DNA from: Flavobacterium sp. 102
Lineage (GTDB): Bacteria > Bacteroidota > Bacteroidia > Flavobacteriales > Flavobacteriaceae
Assembly (NCBI RefSeq): GCF_003634615.1
Contig: NZ_RBKX01000001.1
Coordinates: 620,001-684,000 of the forward strand
Length of the DNA stretch: 64,000 bases
Reading direction: 5' to 3'
The position numbers were made by a program, and so were the translations under genes. Shown here in pieces: positions 1 to 6,767 of the stretch. Below the pieces are notes generated by a model, which had not been told where the DNA came from, ran no database searches, and worked only from the letters and a program-made list of their open reading frames with translations. How positions within the stretch are numbered: the stretch's first letter is position 1; every line of letters begins with the position of its first letter.

Positions 1-18
1 GACTTTATCAGTTTTGAC

Positions 19-49
19 TTTGCCACTTTATGACTTATGCTTATCTTTG
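19..49 (+). promoter_or_regulatory. Bacteroidota-type promoter of the PfkB kinase gene
   Basis: TTTG at 19-22 and TATCTTTG at 42-49 are separated by 19 bp. This matches the established Bacteroidota housekeeping promoter (-33 TTTG, -7 TAnnTTTG) exactly. The start codon lies 24 bp downstream of the -7 box. Confidence 0.75.
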
Positions 50-73
50 CGCCTTTAATTTGAAACGCAAATA

Positions 74-1000
74 ATGAACAAACTTTTAATAGTAGGAACG
101 GTTGCTTTTGACGCTATCGAAACACCTTTTGGAAAAACGGATAAAATCTTAGGTGGCGCTGGAACTTTCATCGGTTTATCCGCTTCGCATTTTAACTTAC
201 AATCAGCTATTGTATCGGTGGTTGGTGATGATTTCCCACAAGAATATTTAGACTTATTAACTGATAGAAATATTGATATTTCAGGTTTAGAAATTGTAAA
301 AGGCGGCAAAACGTTCTTTTGGAGTGGTCGTTACCACAACGACATGAACTCAAGAGATACCTTAGCTACTGAATTAAATGTATTGGCTGATTTCAACCCA
401 ATTGTTCCGGAACATTTTAAAAATGCGGATGTAGTGATGTTAGGCAACTTACATCCTATTGTTCAAACCGGCGTTTTAAACCAAATGACACAAAAACCTA
501 AATTAGTGGTTTTAGACACTATGAATTTTTGGATGGATTGTGCGTTGCCTGAATTATTGGACGTTATTAAACGTGTGGACGTTATTACAATAAATGATGA
601 AGAAGCACGTCAATTATCCGGAGAATATTCTTTGGTAAAAGCGGCTGCGAAAATCCATACGATGGGACCAAAATATGTGGTAATCAAAAAAGGAGAACAT
701 GGCGCATTGATTTTCCACGATGAACACATCTTCTTTGCTCCTGCATTACCATTGGCCGATGTATTTGATCCAACCGGTGCAGGCGATACTTTCGCCGGAG
801 GATTTGCAGGATTCATTACTCAACAAGGAGATATTTCTTTTGAAACCATGAAAACTGCCATCATTCAAGGATCTAACTTGGCTTCTTTCTGTGTGGAGCA
901 ATTCGGAACCGAAAGAATGCTCTCACTGAAAAAAGAAGAAGTGAACAAGCGCTTGAAACAATTCAAAGCTTTAACACAATTTGAAATAGAATTACAATAA
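74..1000 (+). CDS. PfkB-family carbohydrate (ribokinase-like) kinase
   Basis: Soluble 308-residue kinase of the PfkB/ribokinase superfamily, which phosphorylates a sugar or nucleoside hydroxyl using ATP. The N-terminal segment LLIVGTVAFDAIETPFGK and the glycine pair in ILGGAGTF fit the sugar-binding first PfkB signature. The second signature DPTGAGDTFAGGF lies at residues 232-244, with the catalytic base at Asp238. The length is normal for the family. The substrate cannot be read from sequence; adenosine-kinase-like, ribokinase-like and fructokinase-like activities all remain possible. It has its own promoter and a terminator before purF, so it is probably monocistronic. Confidence 0.9.
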   Translation: MNKLLIVGTVAFDAIETPFGKTDKILGGAGTFIGLSASHFNLQSAIVSVVGDDFPQEYLDLLTDRNIDISGLEIVKGGKTFFWSGRYHNDMNSRDTLATELNVLADFNPIVPEHFKNADVVMLGNLHPIVQTGVLNQMTQKPKLVVLDTMNFWMDCALPELLDVIKRVDVITINDEEARQLSGEYSLVKAAAKIHTMGPKYVVIKKGEHGALIFHDEHIFFAPALPLADVFDPTGAGDTFAGGFAGFITQQGDISFETMKTAIIQGSNLASFCVEQFGTERMLSLKKEEVNKRLKQFKALTQFEIELQ

Positions 1001-1004
1001 CTTT

Positions 1005-1033
1005 ATGCCTCGAAACTTCGGGGCATTTTTTAT
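1005..1033 (+). terminator. Rho-independent terminator after the PfkB kinase
   Basis: The arms ATGCCTCGAA and TTCGGGGCAT (one G-T pair) form a 10-bp stem closed by a two-base loop and followed by a T tract. Confidence 0.85.
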
Positions 1034-1043
1034 TAAAAAATGA

Positions 1044-1091
1044 CCGCGAATTCGCAAATTTATTTTGAATTTTTAATTTGCGACTTTGCGG
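1044..1091. repeat. Imperfect inverted repeat of the TTTGCGACTTTGCGG family
   Basis: The arms at 1044-1060 and 1075-1091 match at 15 of 17 positions as inverted repeats (CCGCGAATTCGCAAATT and AATTTGCGACTTTGCGG). Similar TTTGCGaacTTTGCGG words recur near 15572 and 51960, so this is a dispersed intergenic repeat rather than a gene-specific operator. Confidence 0.6.
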
Positions 1092-1124
1092 AAAAAAACA
1101 AATTAACTACAAACTACAACTACA

Positions 1125-3023
1125 ATGAGTGACGCAATAAAACACGAATGTGGAATTGCCCTTTTAAGATTAAAAAAACCCTTAGAATTCTACAAAGAAA
1201 AATACGGAACCGCTTTTTACGGCATACAAAAAATGTATTTGCTGATGGAAAAGCAACACAACCGCGGTCAAGACGGCGCCGGATTTGCTTCGATTAAATT
1301 TGACGTTGAAGCGGGTGAAAGATACATCAGCCGCGTGCGCTCAAACAAAGCACAACCCATTCAGGATATTTTTGCGCAAATCAATGAAAGAATTAATGAA
1401 GAACTGACTTTGCATCCTGAATATAATGACAACGTACAATTGCAAAAAGACCACATTCCTTATATAGGCGAATTGTTTTTGGGACATGTTCGTTACGGAA
1501 CTTTCGGTAAAAACAGCATTGAAAGCGTTCATCCCTTTTTACGTCAGAACAATTGGATGCACCGAAACCTTATCGTGGCCGGAAATTTCAACATGACTAA
1601 TGTGACCGAACTTTTCAACAGTTTGGTAGAATTAGGCCAACATCCAAAAGAAATGGCGGATACCGTAACTGTGATGGAAAAAATAGGTCATTTTCTTGAT
1701 GATGAAGTGACCGACTTATATCAAGAATGTAAAAACAACGGCTTATCAAAAAGAGAAGCTTCCCCTATAATAGCTGAAAAATTAGACATTGCCAAAATCT
1801 TAAAACGGGCTTCTAAAGGTTGGGACGGCGGTTATGCGATGGCAGGATTATTAGGTCACGGCGATAGCTTTGTCTTCCGTGATCCGGCTGGCATTCGTCC
1901 GGCGTACTTTTATGAAGATGATGAAATTGTAGTCGTCGCTTCTGAAAGACCTGTGATTCAAACTTCCTTCAACGTCCCTTTCGAAAAGGTACAAGAATTA
2001 CAACCCGGACATGCTTTGATTGTAAAGAAAAACGGAACCGTTTCGCAACAAGAAATCATTACGCCAACAGTAAAAAAAGCTTGTTCCTTTGAACGCATTT
2101 ACTTTTCTCGTGGCAGCGATGCCGAAATCTATCAGGAAAGAAAAGAATTGGGTAAATTAATTTTACCGGCGGTTTTAGATTCAATTGAAAACGATACCGA
2201 CAATACTGTTTTCTCTTTTATACCAAATACGGCTGAAACTTCTTTTTACGGAATGGTAGAAGCAGCGAATGATTTTCTGAACCAAAGAAAGAACCAGTTT
2301 ATTTTGAATAACCGTAAAACGTTAACCAAAGAAAAACTCGAAGAAATTCTTTCGGTAAAAATCAGAACGGAAAAGATTGCTATAAAAGATGCTAAACTAA
2401 GAACCTTTATCACTGAAGATAGCAGTCGTGATGATTTGGTTGCGCACGTTTATGATGTGACTTATGGTGTAATCAAGCCAACAGATAATTTGGTAATTAT
2501 TGACGACAGTATTGTTCGCGGAACGACTTTGAAGAAAAGCATTCTTAAAATGATGGATCGATTGAATCCGAAAAGAATTGTTGTAGTTTCTTCGGCACCA
2601 CAAATTCGTTATCCGGATTGTTATGGGATTGATATGGCTAAATTAGAAGGGCTAGTTGCTTTTCAAGCTGCGATTGAATTGTTGAAAGAGAGAAATCTTT
2701 ATCACATCGTAGACGATGTATATAAAAAATGTAAATCACAAGAGAATTTAAAAGACGCTGATGTAGTGAATTTCGTAACCGAAATTTACGCACCATTTAG
2801 CGACACTGAAATATCGAATAAAATAGCCGAGTTATTGCATCCCGAAGACATTAAAGCTGAAGTAAAAATCATTTTCCAAACTGTTGACAATTTGCACATC
2901 GCTTGTCCGAAAAACCTAGGAGATTGGTACTTTACCGGCGACTATCCAACACCCGGAGGTAACCGTGTTGTAAACAAGGCATTTATGAATTTTTTCGAAG
3001 GTAAAGATGCACGTGCGTACTAA
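1125..3023 (+). CDS. purF: amidophosphoribosyltransferase
   Basis: This enzyme catalyses the first committed step of purine synthesis: glutamine plus PRPP gives phosphoribosylamine. The class-II glutamine amidotransferase domain comes first. Cys9 in HECGI is the likely N-terminal nucleophile after removal of an 8-residue propeptide, and the NRGQDGAG and GHVRYGT motifs follow. The C-terminal phosphoribosyltransferase domain carries the PRPP loop VIIDDSIVRGTT at about residues 456-468. At 632 residues it is longer than typical bacterial PurF (about 470-510). The extra length lies between the two domains and in a C-terminal extension, so it is a long lineage variant rather than a visible fusion. 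It stands alone, not in a pur operon. Confidence 0.92.
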   Translation: MSDAIKHECGIALLRLKKPLEFYKEKYGTAFYGIQKMYLLMEKQHNRGQDGAGFASIKFDVEAGERYISRVRSNKAQPIQDIFAQINERINEELTLHPEYNDNVQLQKDHIPYIGELFLGHVRYGTFGKNSIESVHPFLRQNNWMHRNLIVAGNFNMTNVTELFNSLVELGQHPKEMADTVTVMEKIGHFLDDEVTDLYQECKNNGLSKREASPIIAEKLDIAKILKRASKGWDGGYAMAGLLGHGDSFVFRDPAGIRPAYFYEDDEIVVVASERPVIQTSFNVPFEKVQELQPGHALIVKKNGTVSQQEIITPTVKKACSFERIYFSRGSDAEIYQERKELGKLILPAVLDSIENDTDNTVFSFIPNTAETSFYGMVEAANDFLNQRKNQFILNNRKTLTKEKLEEILSVKIRTEKIAIKDAKLRTFITEDSSRDDLVAHVYDVTYGVIKPTDNLVIIDDSIVRGTTLKKSILKMMDRLNPKRIVVVSSAPQIRYPDCYGIDMAKLEGLVAFQAAIELLKERNLYHIVDDVYKKCKSQENLKDADVVNFVTEIYAPFSDTEISNKIAELLHPEDIKAEVKIIFQTVDNLHIACPKNLGDWYFTGDYPTPGGNRVVNKAFMNFFEGKDARAY

Positions 3024-3080
3024 AATTTTAACATTTTTTGTCTTTAAACGATTTTTGATGCAGTTCGTCTAAATTTTTTG

Positions 3081-3109
3081 TTTGCAAAATGTTAAACCAC
3101 TTACATTTG
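3081..3109 (+). promoter_or_regulatory. Promoter of small RNA copy 1
   Basis: TTTG at 3081-3084, a 17-bp spacer and TACATTTG at 3102-3109 match the Bacteroidota consensus. The conserved RNA block begins about 5 bp after the -7 box. Confidence 0.75.
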
Positions 3110-3113
3110 ACCT

Positions 3114-3190
3114 TACCATAGCATTAGTAGGTTAAGTTTATGGTAGATTTGGGGCAAAAAGGGTGAAAAGAAATTTTCACCTTTTTTATT
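3114..3190 (+). ncRNA. Small RNA copy 1 of a three-copy array
   Basis: A non-coding block of about 77 nt. A 5' hairpin is formed by TACCATA (3114-3120) and TATGGTA (3139-3145). A linker AGATTTGGGGCAAA follows, and then an intrinsic terminator (3156-3187) with a 14-bp stem containing one G-T pair, a GAAA loop and six T residues. It is identical over 78 nt to copy 2. No ORF of useful length lies inside, and promoter, RNA and terminator are spaced as in a free-standing sRNA gene. I cannot assign it to a known RNA family; Rfam Flavo-1 and similar motifs should be tested. Confidence 0.72.
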
Positions 3191-3258
3191 TTCTACAAGC
3201 CTTAGAATCAGCAGAAAAAATTTCAACGATTATACTTGCCGTTCATCTGTTTTATTTT

Positions 3259-3286
3259 TTTGAACACAGTAACTCCTATACTTTTG
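3259..3286 (+). promoter_or_regulatory. Promoter of small RNA copy 2
   Basis: TTTG at 3259-3262 and TACTTTTG at 3279-3286 are separated by 16 bp. The rest of the upstream flank is unrelated to that of copy 1, so the promoter elements are conserved individually. Confidence 0.7.
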
Positions 3287-3290
3287 ACGT

Positions 3291-3367
3291 CACCATAGCA
3301 TTAGTAGGTTAAGTTTATGGTAGATTTGGGGCAAAAAGGGTGAAAAGAAATTTTCACCTTTTTTATT
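3291..3367 (+). ncRNA. Small RNA copy 2 of a three-copy array
   Basis: Same layout as copy 1: the arms ACCATA (3292-3297) and TATGGT (3316-3321), the conserved linker, and a terminator at 3333-3364. Positions 3292-3369 are identical to 3115-3192, while the sequences on either side differ. That indicates recent duplication limited to the RNA unit, or gene conversion. Confidence 0.72.
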
Positions 3368-3469
3368 TTATAAAGGCTGAAAATCATAAAAAAGGCGATT
3401 TCTACTCTCATTTGCCTATCATTCCAATATAATTCAGTTAAAAAAGCACTTTTTCCTTTTTTATGTTGT

Positions 3470-3477
3470 TAAATTTG
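3470..3477 (+). promoter_or_regulatory. -7 box of small RNA copy 3
   Basis: TAAATTTG matches TAnnTTTG and ends 3 bp before the conserved RNA block. I see no good -33 TTTG at the expected distance, so this promoter may be weaker or activator-dependent. Confidence 0.55.
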
Positions 3478-3480
3478 CAC

Positions 3481-3557
3481 TACCATAGTATTTAGTGTAG
3501 GTTAAGTTTATGGTAGATTTGGGGCAAACAGGTGGAAGCAATTCCGCCTGTTTATTT
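3481..3557 (+). ncRNA. Small RNA copy 3 (diverged) of the array
   Basis: The arms TACCATA (3481-3487) and TATGGTA (3509-3515) and the segment AGATTTGGGGCAAA are conserved. The first loop is 3 nt longer than in copies 1 and 2. The terminator stem (3526-3553) has a different sequence, AAACAGGTGGAA paired with TTCCGCCTGTTT, but forms an equivalent hairpin. Paired changes in the stem with a fixed linker indicate that RNA structure is under selection. Confidence 0.7.
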
Positions 3558-3574
3558 TTAACCCTATCCCAAAT

Positions 3575-3604
3575 AAAAAAACCGACTGCTTTCACAATCG
3601 GTTT
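3575..3604 (-). terminator. Rho-independent terminator of sodA
   Basis: The inverted repeat AAACCGA (3579-3585) and TCGGTTT (3598-3604) is followed on the minus strand by a T run. Confidence 0.75.
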
Positions 3605-3628
3605 AAATCCTTAAAAAGAGTTTGTCTT

Positions 3629-4237
3629 TTATTTTTCTGTCGCGTATAATCTGGCAACTTCTGTCCAATTGATTACATTGAAGAACGCTTCAATATAATC
3701 GGGACGGCGGTTTTGATAGTTTAAGTAATAAGCGTGTTCCCAAACATCCATTCCTAAAATAGGGAAACCGCCACAAGCTGTATCCGGCATTAATGGACTG
3801 TCTTGATTGGGTGTAGAACAAACTTCCAACTTTCCGCCTTTATGAACACAAAGCCAAGCCCAGCCAGAACCAAAACGTGTTGCGCCAGCTTTGGCAAATT
3901 GCGCTTTGAATTCTTCGAATGATTTAAAATCTCTTTCAATTGCTTCAGCTAATTCGCCTGTTGGCAATCCGCCACCATTAGGCGCCATTACTCTCCAAAA
4001 CAAATTGTGGTTATAAAATCCGCCTCCGTTATTTCTAACTGCTGCGTTTTTCATATCCAAGTTGATTAGGATGTTTTCTATCGTTAAACCTTCCAAATCT
4101 GTTCCGGCAATCGCCGCATTAAGATTGGTTGTATAAGCATTATGATGTTTCGAATGGTGAATTTCCATTGTTTTAGCATCAATATATGGTTCTAATGCAT
4201 CGTATGCATAAGGTAATTGCGGTAATTCAAAAGCCAT
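3629..4237 (-). CDS. sodA: superoxide dismutase, Mn/Fe family
   Basis: Converts superoxide to oxygen and hydrogen peroxide in the cytoplasm. The four metal ligands are visible: His27, His77 (in [11 protein letters not shown]), Asp164 and His168 (in [11 protein letters not shown]). The Gly-Gly-Phe-Tyr context of His77 and Gln145 in [10 protein letters not shown] favour the Mn-type or cambialistic branch over the Fe-type, which carries its active-site Gln near residue 70. The 202-residue length is normal and there is no signal peptide. It is a single gene with its own terminator and upstream -7 box. Confidence 0.93.
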   Translation of the reverse strand: MAFELPQLPYAYDALEPYIDAKTMEIHHSKHHNAYTTNLNAAIAGTDLEGLTIENILINLDMKNAAVRNNGGGFYNHNLFWRVMAPNGGGLPTGELAEAIERDFKSFEEFKAQFAKAGATRFGSGWAWLCVHKGGKLEVCSTPNQDSPLMPDTACGGFPILGMDVWEHAYYLNYQNRRPDYIEAFFNVINWTEVARLYATEK

Positions 4238-4270
4238 GGTTACTATATTTAAAGATTAATATTTGATGTT

Positions 4271-4278
4271 CAAATTTA
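4271..4278 (-). promoter_or_regulatory. -7 box of the sodA promoter
   Basis: On the minus strand this reads TAAATTTG, a full match to TAnnTTTG, placed 33 bp before the start codon. No clear -33 TTTG is visible. Confidence 0.55.
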
Positions 4279-4338
4279 TAAATTATAAATTGTTTTTACT
4301 TATAAAATTCACACAATCATTTATAACATTTCAAAAAA

Positions 4339-5580
4339 TTACACCTCAACATATTGCAGTTTTCGCTCTAATTGGTAAGATAACAAAACACACAATAAAA
4401 TCAAACTAATGCTTATGTAGCCTAAATAATTGTAATTATGGATAGCAAATTTGGTATCACTATAAGTAATCCAACCACTCATTAATGAGGCAAATCCTGT
4501 CCCAAGTGATTGCACACAAGAATTTAAACTCATAAAACTACCTCGAGTTTGACTGGTAACCGCTTGGGTAATCATCGCTTGACCAGGAACTGTTCTTCCT
4601 GTTGAAGAACTAAACCAAAATCCGAAGATACCTAACACAATGAAAAGTTGCCAATGAGGCATATTAGTTATCAAAACAACAAAGAAAGTTGAAATTAAAG
4701 CTGCCCAAACGAACACGGTTCTTTTGCCATAACTATCAGCTAATTTTCCAATGATTTGAGCGGAAATCAAAGAACAAATTCCACCGACTAAATAAATTAA
4801 AGGTGTGTATTCCTGCGGAACGCCAACATTGTAAACCAAATAAGGATTAATCAATGGCACGATTATAAAATGTCCGGTGATTAACAAGAAACTAAATAAC
4901 AAAGCCGTGATTTGCGCTTGGTTACTAAAGATGTCATAGAAATTGGATATGCGTTCTTTCAACTTTACAGGAGTAGATAAATGGGCATTGACATTGGGAA
5001 CAAATCGTATTAAGAACGGCAACAACAACACGCCAAAAATCGCAACGACTAAAAACGGATAATGCCAATCATATTTGTTAGCTAAAAACAACCCAAAAGG
5101 AACGCCAATCACCGAAGCCAAAGCAAATCCGCCCATCAACATTCCCATCGCTCTGCCGCGTCTTTCATACGGAATAACATCGGCAATAATACTTAAGATT
5201 TGTGCGCTGATTAAACCACCGAACAATCCGGTCAATGTTCTGGCCAATATCATCGAATAAGTTCCAAAAGCAAAAGCACAAGCAAAAGTGCCAATTAAAA
5301 ATCCGGAATATCCAAAAAGCAATAGTTTTTTTCGGTCGAATTTATCCGCAAAGAAAATGGCAAAAAAGCTACTCACAAAAGCAGCCAAAGAATAACTGGA
5401 AACAATAATTGAGAACTCAGAAGTAGTCAAATTCCATTTGGGCATCAAGATATTTCCCAAAGGCATTATAATCATAAAATCGAGTATGTGTGTGAAATTC
5501 AGTAACGCCATCAATGCTACCAAAATAACTTCATTTTTCTTCAAAACAATATTTTTTAATTCAGTTGCAAAATTACGCAT
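4339..5580 (-). CDS. MFS transporter
   Basis: A 413-residue inner-membrane protein of the major facilitator superfamily with about 12 hydrophobic helices. The loop FFADKFDRKKLLLFG is the family's A-like motif between helices 2 and 3 (usual GxLaDrxGrkrvl). A similar basic loop, GKLADSYGKRTVF, occurs at the equivalent position of the second half. RTLTGLFGG near helix 4 resembles the antiporter region of drug exporters of the Bcr/CflA or DHA1 type. The substrate is unknown. It is divergent from the GNAT gene and has no obvious partner. Confidence 0.85.
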   Translation of the reverse strand: MRNFATELKNIVLKKNEVILVALMALLNFTHILDFMIIMPLGNILMPKWNLTTSEFSIIVSSYSLAAFVSSFFAIFFADKFDRKKLLLFGYSGFLIGTFACAFAFGTYSMILARTLTGLFGGLISAQILSIIADVIPYERRGRAMGMLMGGFALASVIGVPFGLFLANKYDWHYPFLVVAIFGVLLLPFLIRFVPNVNAHLSTPVKLKERISNFYDIFSNQAQITALLFSFLLITGHFIIVPLINPYLVYNVGVPQEYTPLIYLVGGICSLISAQIIGKLADSYGKRTVFVWAALISTFFVVLITNMPHWQLFIVLGIFGFWFSSSTGRTVPGQAMITQAVTSQTRGSFMSLNSCVQSLGTGFASLMSGWITYSDTKFAIHNYNYLGYISISLILLCVLLSYQLERKLQYVEV

Positions 5581-5652
5581 TGAAAAATTCGTTTTTCTTA
5601 ATAAAGAATTAATTAATTACATTAGTAGCATAAATAAAAACTATAGTTTTCT

Positions 5653-6177
5653 ATGTTTGATTTGCAAACCAATAAACTTGAAAATGAGCTTATTAAACTA
5701 ATTCCTTTACAGGAAATAGATTTTGAAGAATTGTATGCCGTGGCTTCTGATCCTTTGGTTTGGGAACAACATCCAAACAAACTGCGATACCAACGCGATG
5801 TTTTTCAAAATTATTTTGAAGGTGCCATTTTGTCTAAAGGTGCTTTTATAATTCGCGATGTAAAAACAAATGAAGTAATCGGCAGCAGTCGTTTTTATGA
5901 TTATAACGAAAAAGAAAATTCGGTATTGATTGGCTATACCTTTATCGGACGGAAATTTTGGGGCAACGGCTACAACAAAGCTTTGAAAAAAATCATGCTC
6001 GATTATGCTTTCGCACATGTCAATAAAGTTTATTTTCATATTGGCGCGTTTAATCTTCGGTCACAAAAAGCTATTGAAAAAATCGGTGCTGTGAAAATTG
6101 ACGAATTTGAAGTGGAATATTATGGTGAAGACGCGAAGTTGAATTTTGTTTACCTGATCAATAAAAACCAATGGTAG
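5653..6177 (+). CDS. GNAT family N-acetyltransferase (RimJ/RimL-like)
   Basis: A 174-residue cytoplasmic acetyl-CoA-dependent acyltransferase. Conserved features are IGYTFIGRKFWGNGYNKALKKIMLDYAF, which holds the pyrophosphate-binding G-x-G segment, and RSQKAIEKIGAV, the usual N-x-x-S-x-K-A-I-E-K-x-G motif of the RimJ/RimL branch (here with Arg for the usual Asn). The acceptor is unknown; protein N-termini and small amines are both possible. It overlaps the next gene by 7 bp, so the two are translationally linked. Confidence 0.85.
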   Translation: MFDLQTNKLENELIKLIPLQEIDFEELYAVASDPLVWEQHPNKLRYQRDVFQNYFEGAILSKGAFIIRDVKTNEVIGSSRFYDYNEKENSVLIGYTFIGRKFWGNGYNKALKKIMLDYAFAHVNKVYFHIGAFNLRSQKAIEKIGAVKIDEFEVEYYGEDAKLNFVYLINKNQW

Positions 6178-6767
6178 CCGTTTTTGATTTCATATTGGAT
6201 TTCATCCGAGTTGACTTGATTATCGGTTTTGGCTGGTATTCCATTTTGTTTTTTATTTTACGATTATTCAAATACCAAAAAGAGTTTTTGGCTGAGTTTG
6301 ATAAACAGGCATGCAAAACGCTTGCTTTTTTAGGATTAGCCTATGGCATTGTTTGGATAATTGCGGTATTGTTAACTTATTTTAACGTAATGAATGAAGA
6401 AGAAAAAGCACAATTTATCCGCAGGCTAACCGGTCCGTATTCTTTTGGCTATTGGTTTCAACCTTTGTTTTGGGTAATGTTAACCCAATCATTAAGAATT
6501 CGTTTCATTAGAAGACTTTTGATTTTCAGGCTATTAATTTGTATTTCTTTTATTCTAACTTTTGAAAGATTTGTCATAATGATAACTTCCCTTCACAGAG
6601 ATTATCTTCCGAGCAGTTGGCGTATTTTCAGTTTGGATTTTGGAATCACTTGGTGGGTGTTCATACTTTCGTTAATAATTAAGACAATTGAATTTGCCAT
6701 TATAGTATTCGCTTATAAATATGCCAAACAATGGCTATTAAATTTAAAAACTACTAAAAGTAACTAA
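6171..6767 (+). CDS. hypothetical multi-spanning membrane protein
   Basis: A 198-residue protein I do not recognise. It has about five hydrophobic segments (near residues 20-35, 50-65, 95-110, 118-140 and 160-185) separated by short basic loops such as RIRFIRRLLIFR. There is no signal peptide or known motif. It overlaps the GNAT gene by 7 bp and the addA-like gene by 1 bp, so it is transcribed with the nuclease. Whether it has any role in DNA repair is unknown. Confidence 0.7.
   Translation: MVAVFDFILDFIRVDLIIGFGWYSILFFILRLFKYQKEFLAEFDKQACKTLAFLGLAYGIVWIIAVLLTYFNVMNEEEKAQFIRRLTGPYSFGYWFQPLFWVMLTQSLRIRFIRRLLIFRLLICISFILTFERFVIMITSLHRDYLPSSWRIFSLDFGITWWVFILSLIIKTIEFAIIVFAYKYAKQWLLNLKTTKSN

Noticed and set aside
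1125..3023. PurF as a fusion with another enzyme because of its 632-residue length
   Set aside because: The extra residues contain no second catalytic domain that I can recognise; the two canonical domains are in order, so it is a long variant.
3114..3557. The three near-identical blocks as a CRISPR array
   Set aside because: Only three units of about 77 nt, spaced 177 and 190 bp apart, each with its own promoter and terminator; spacers are not of uniform length and there are no cas genes.
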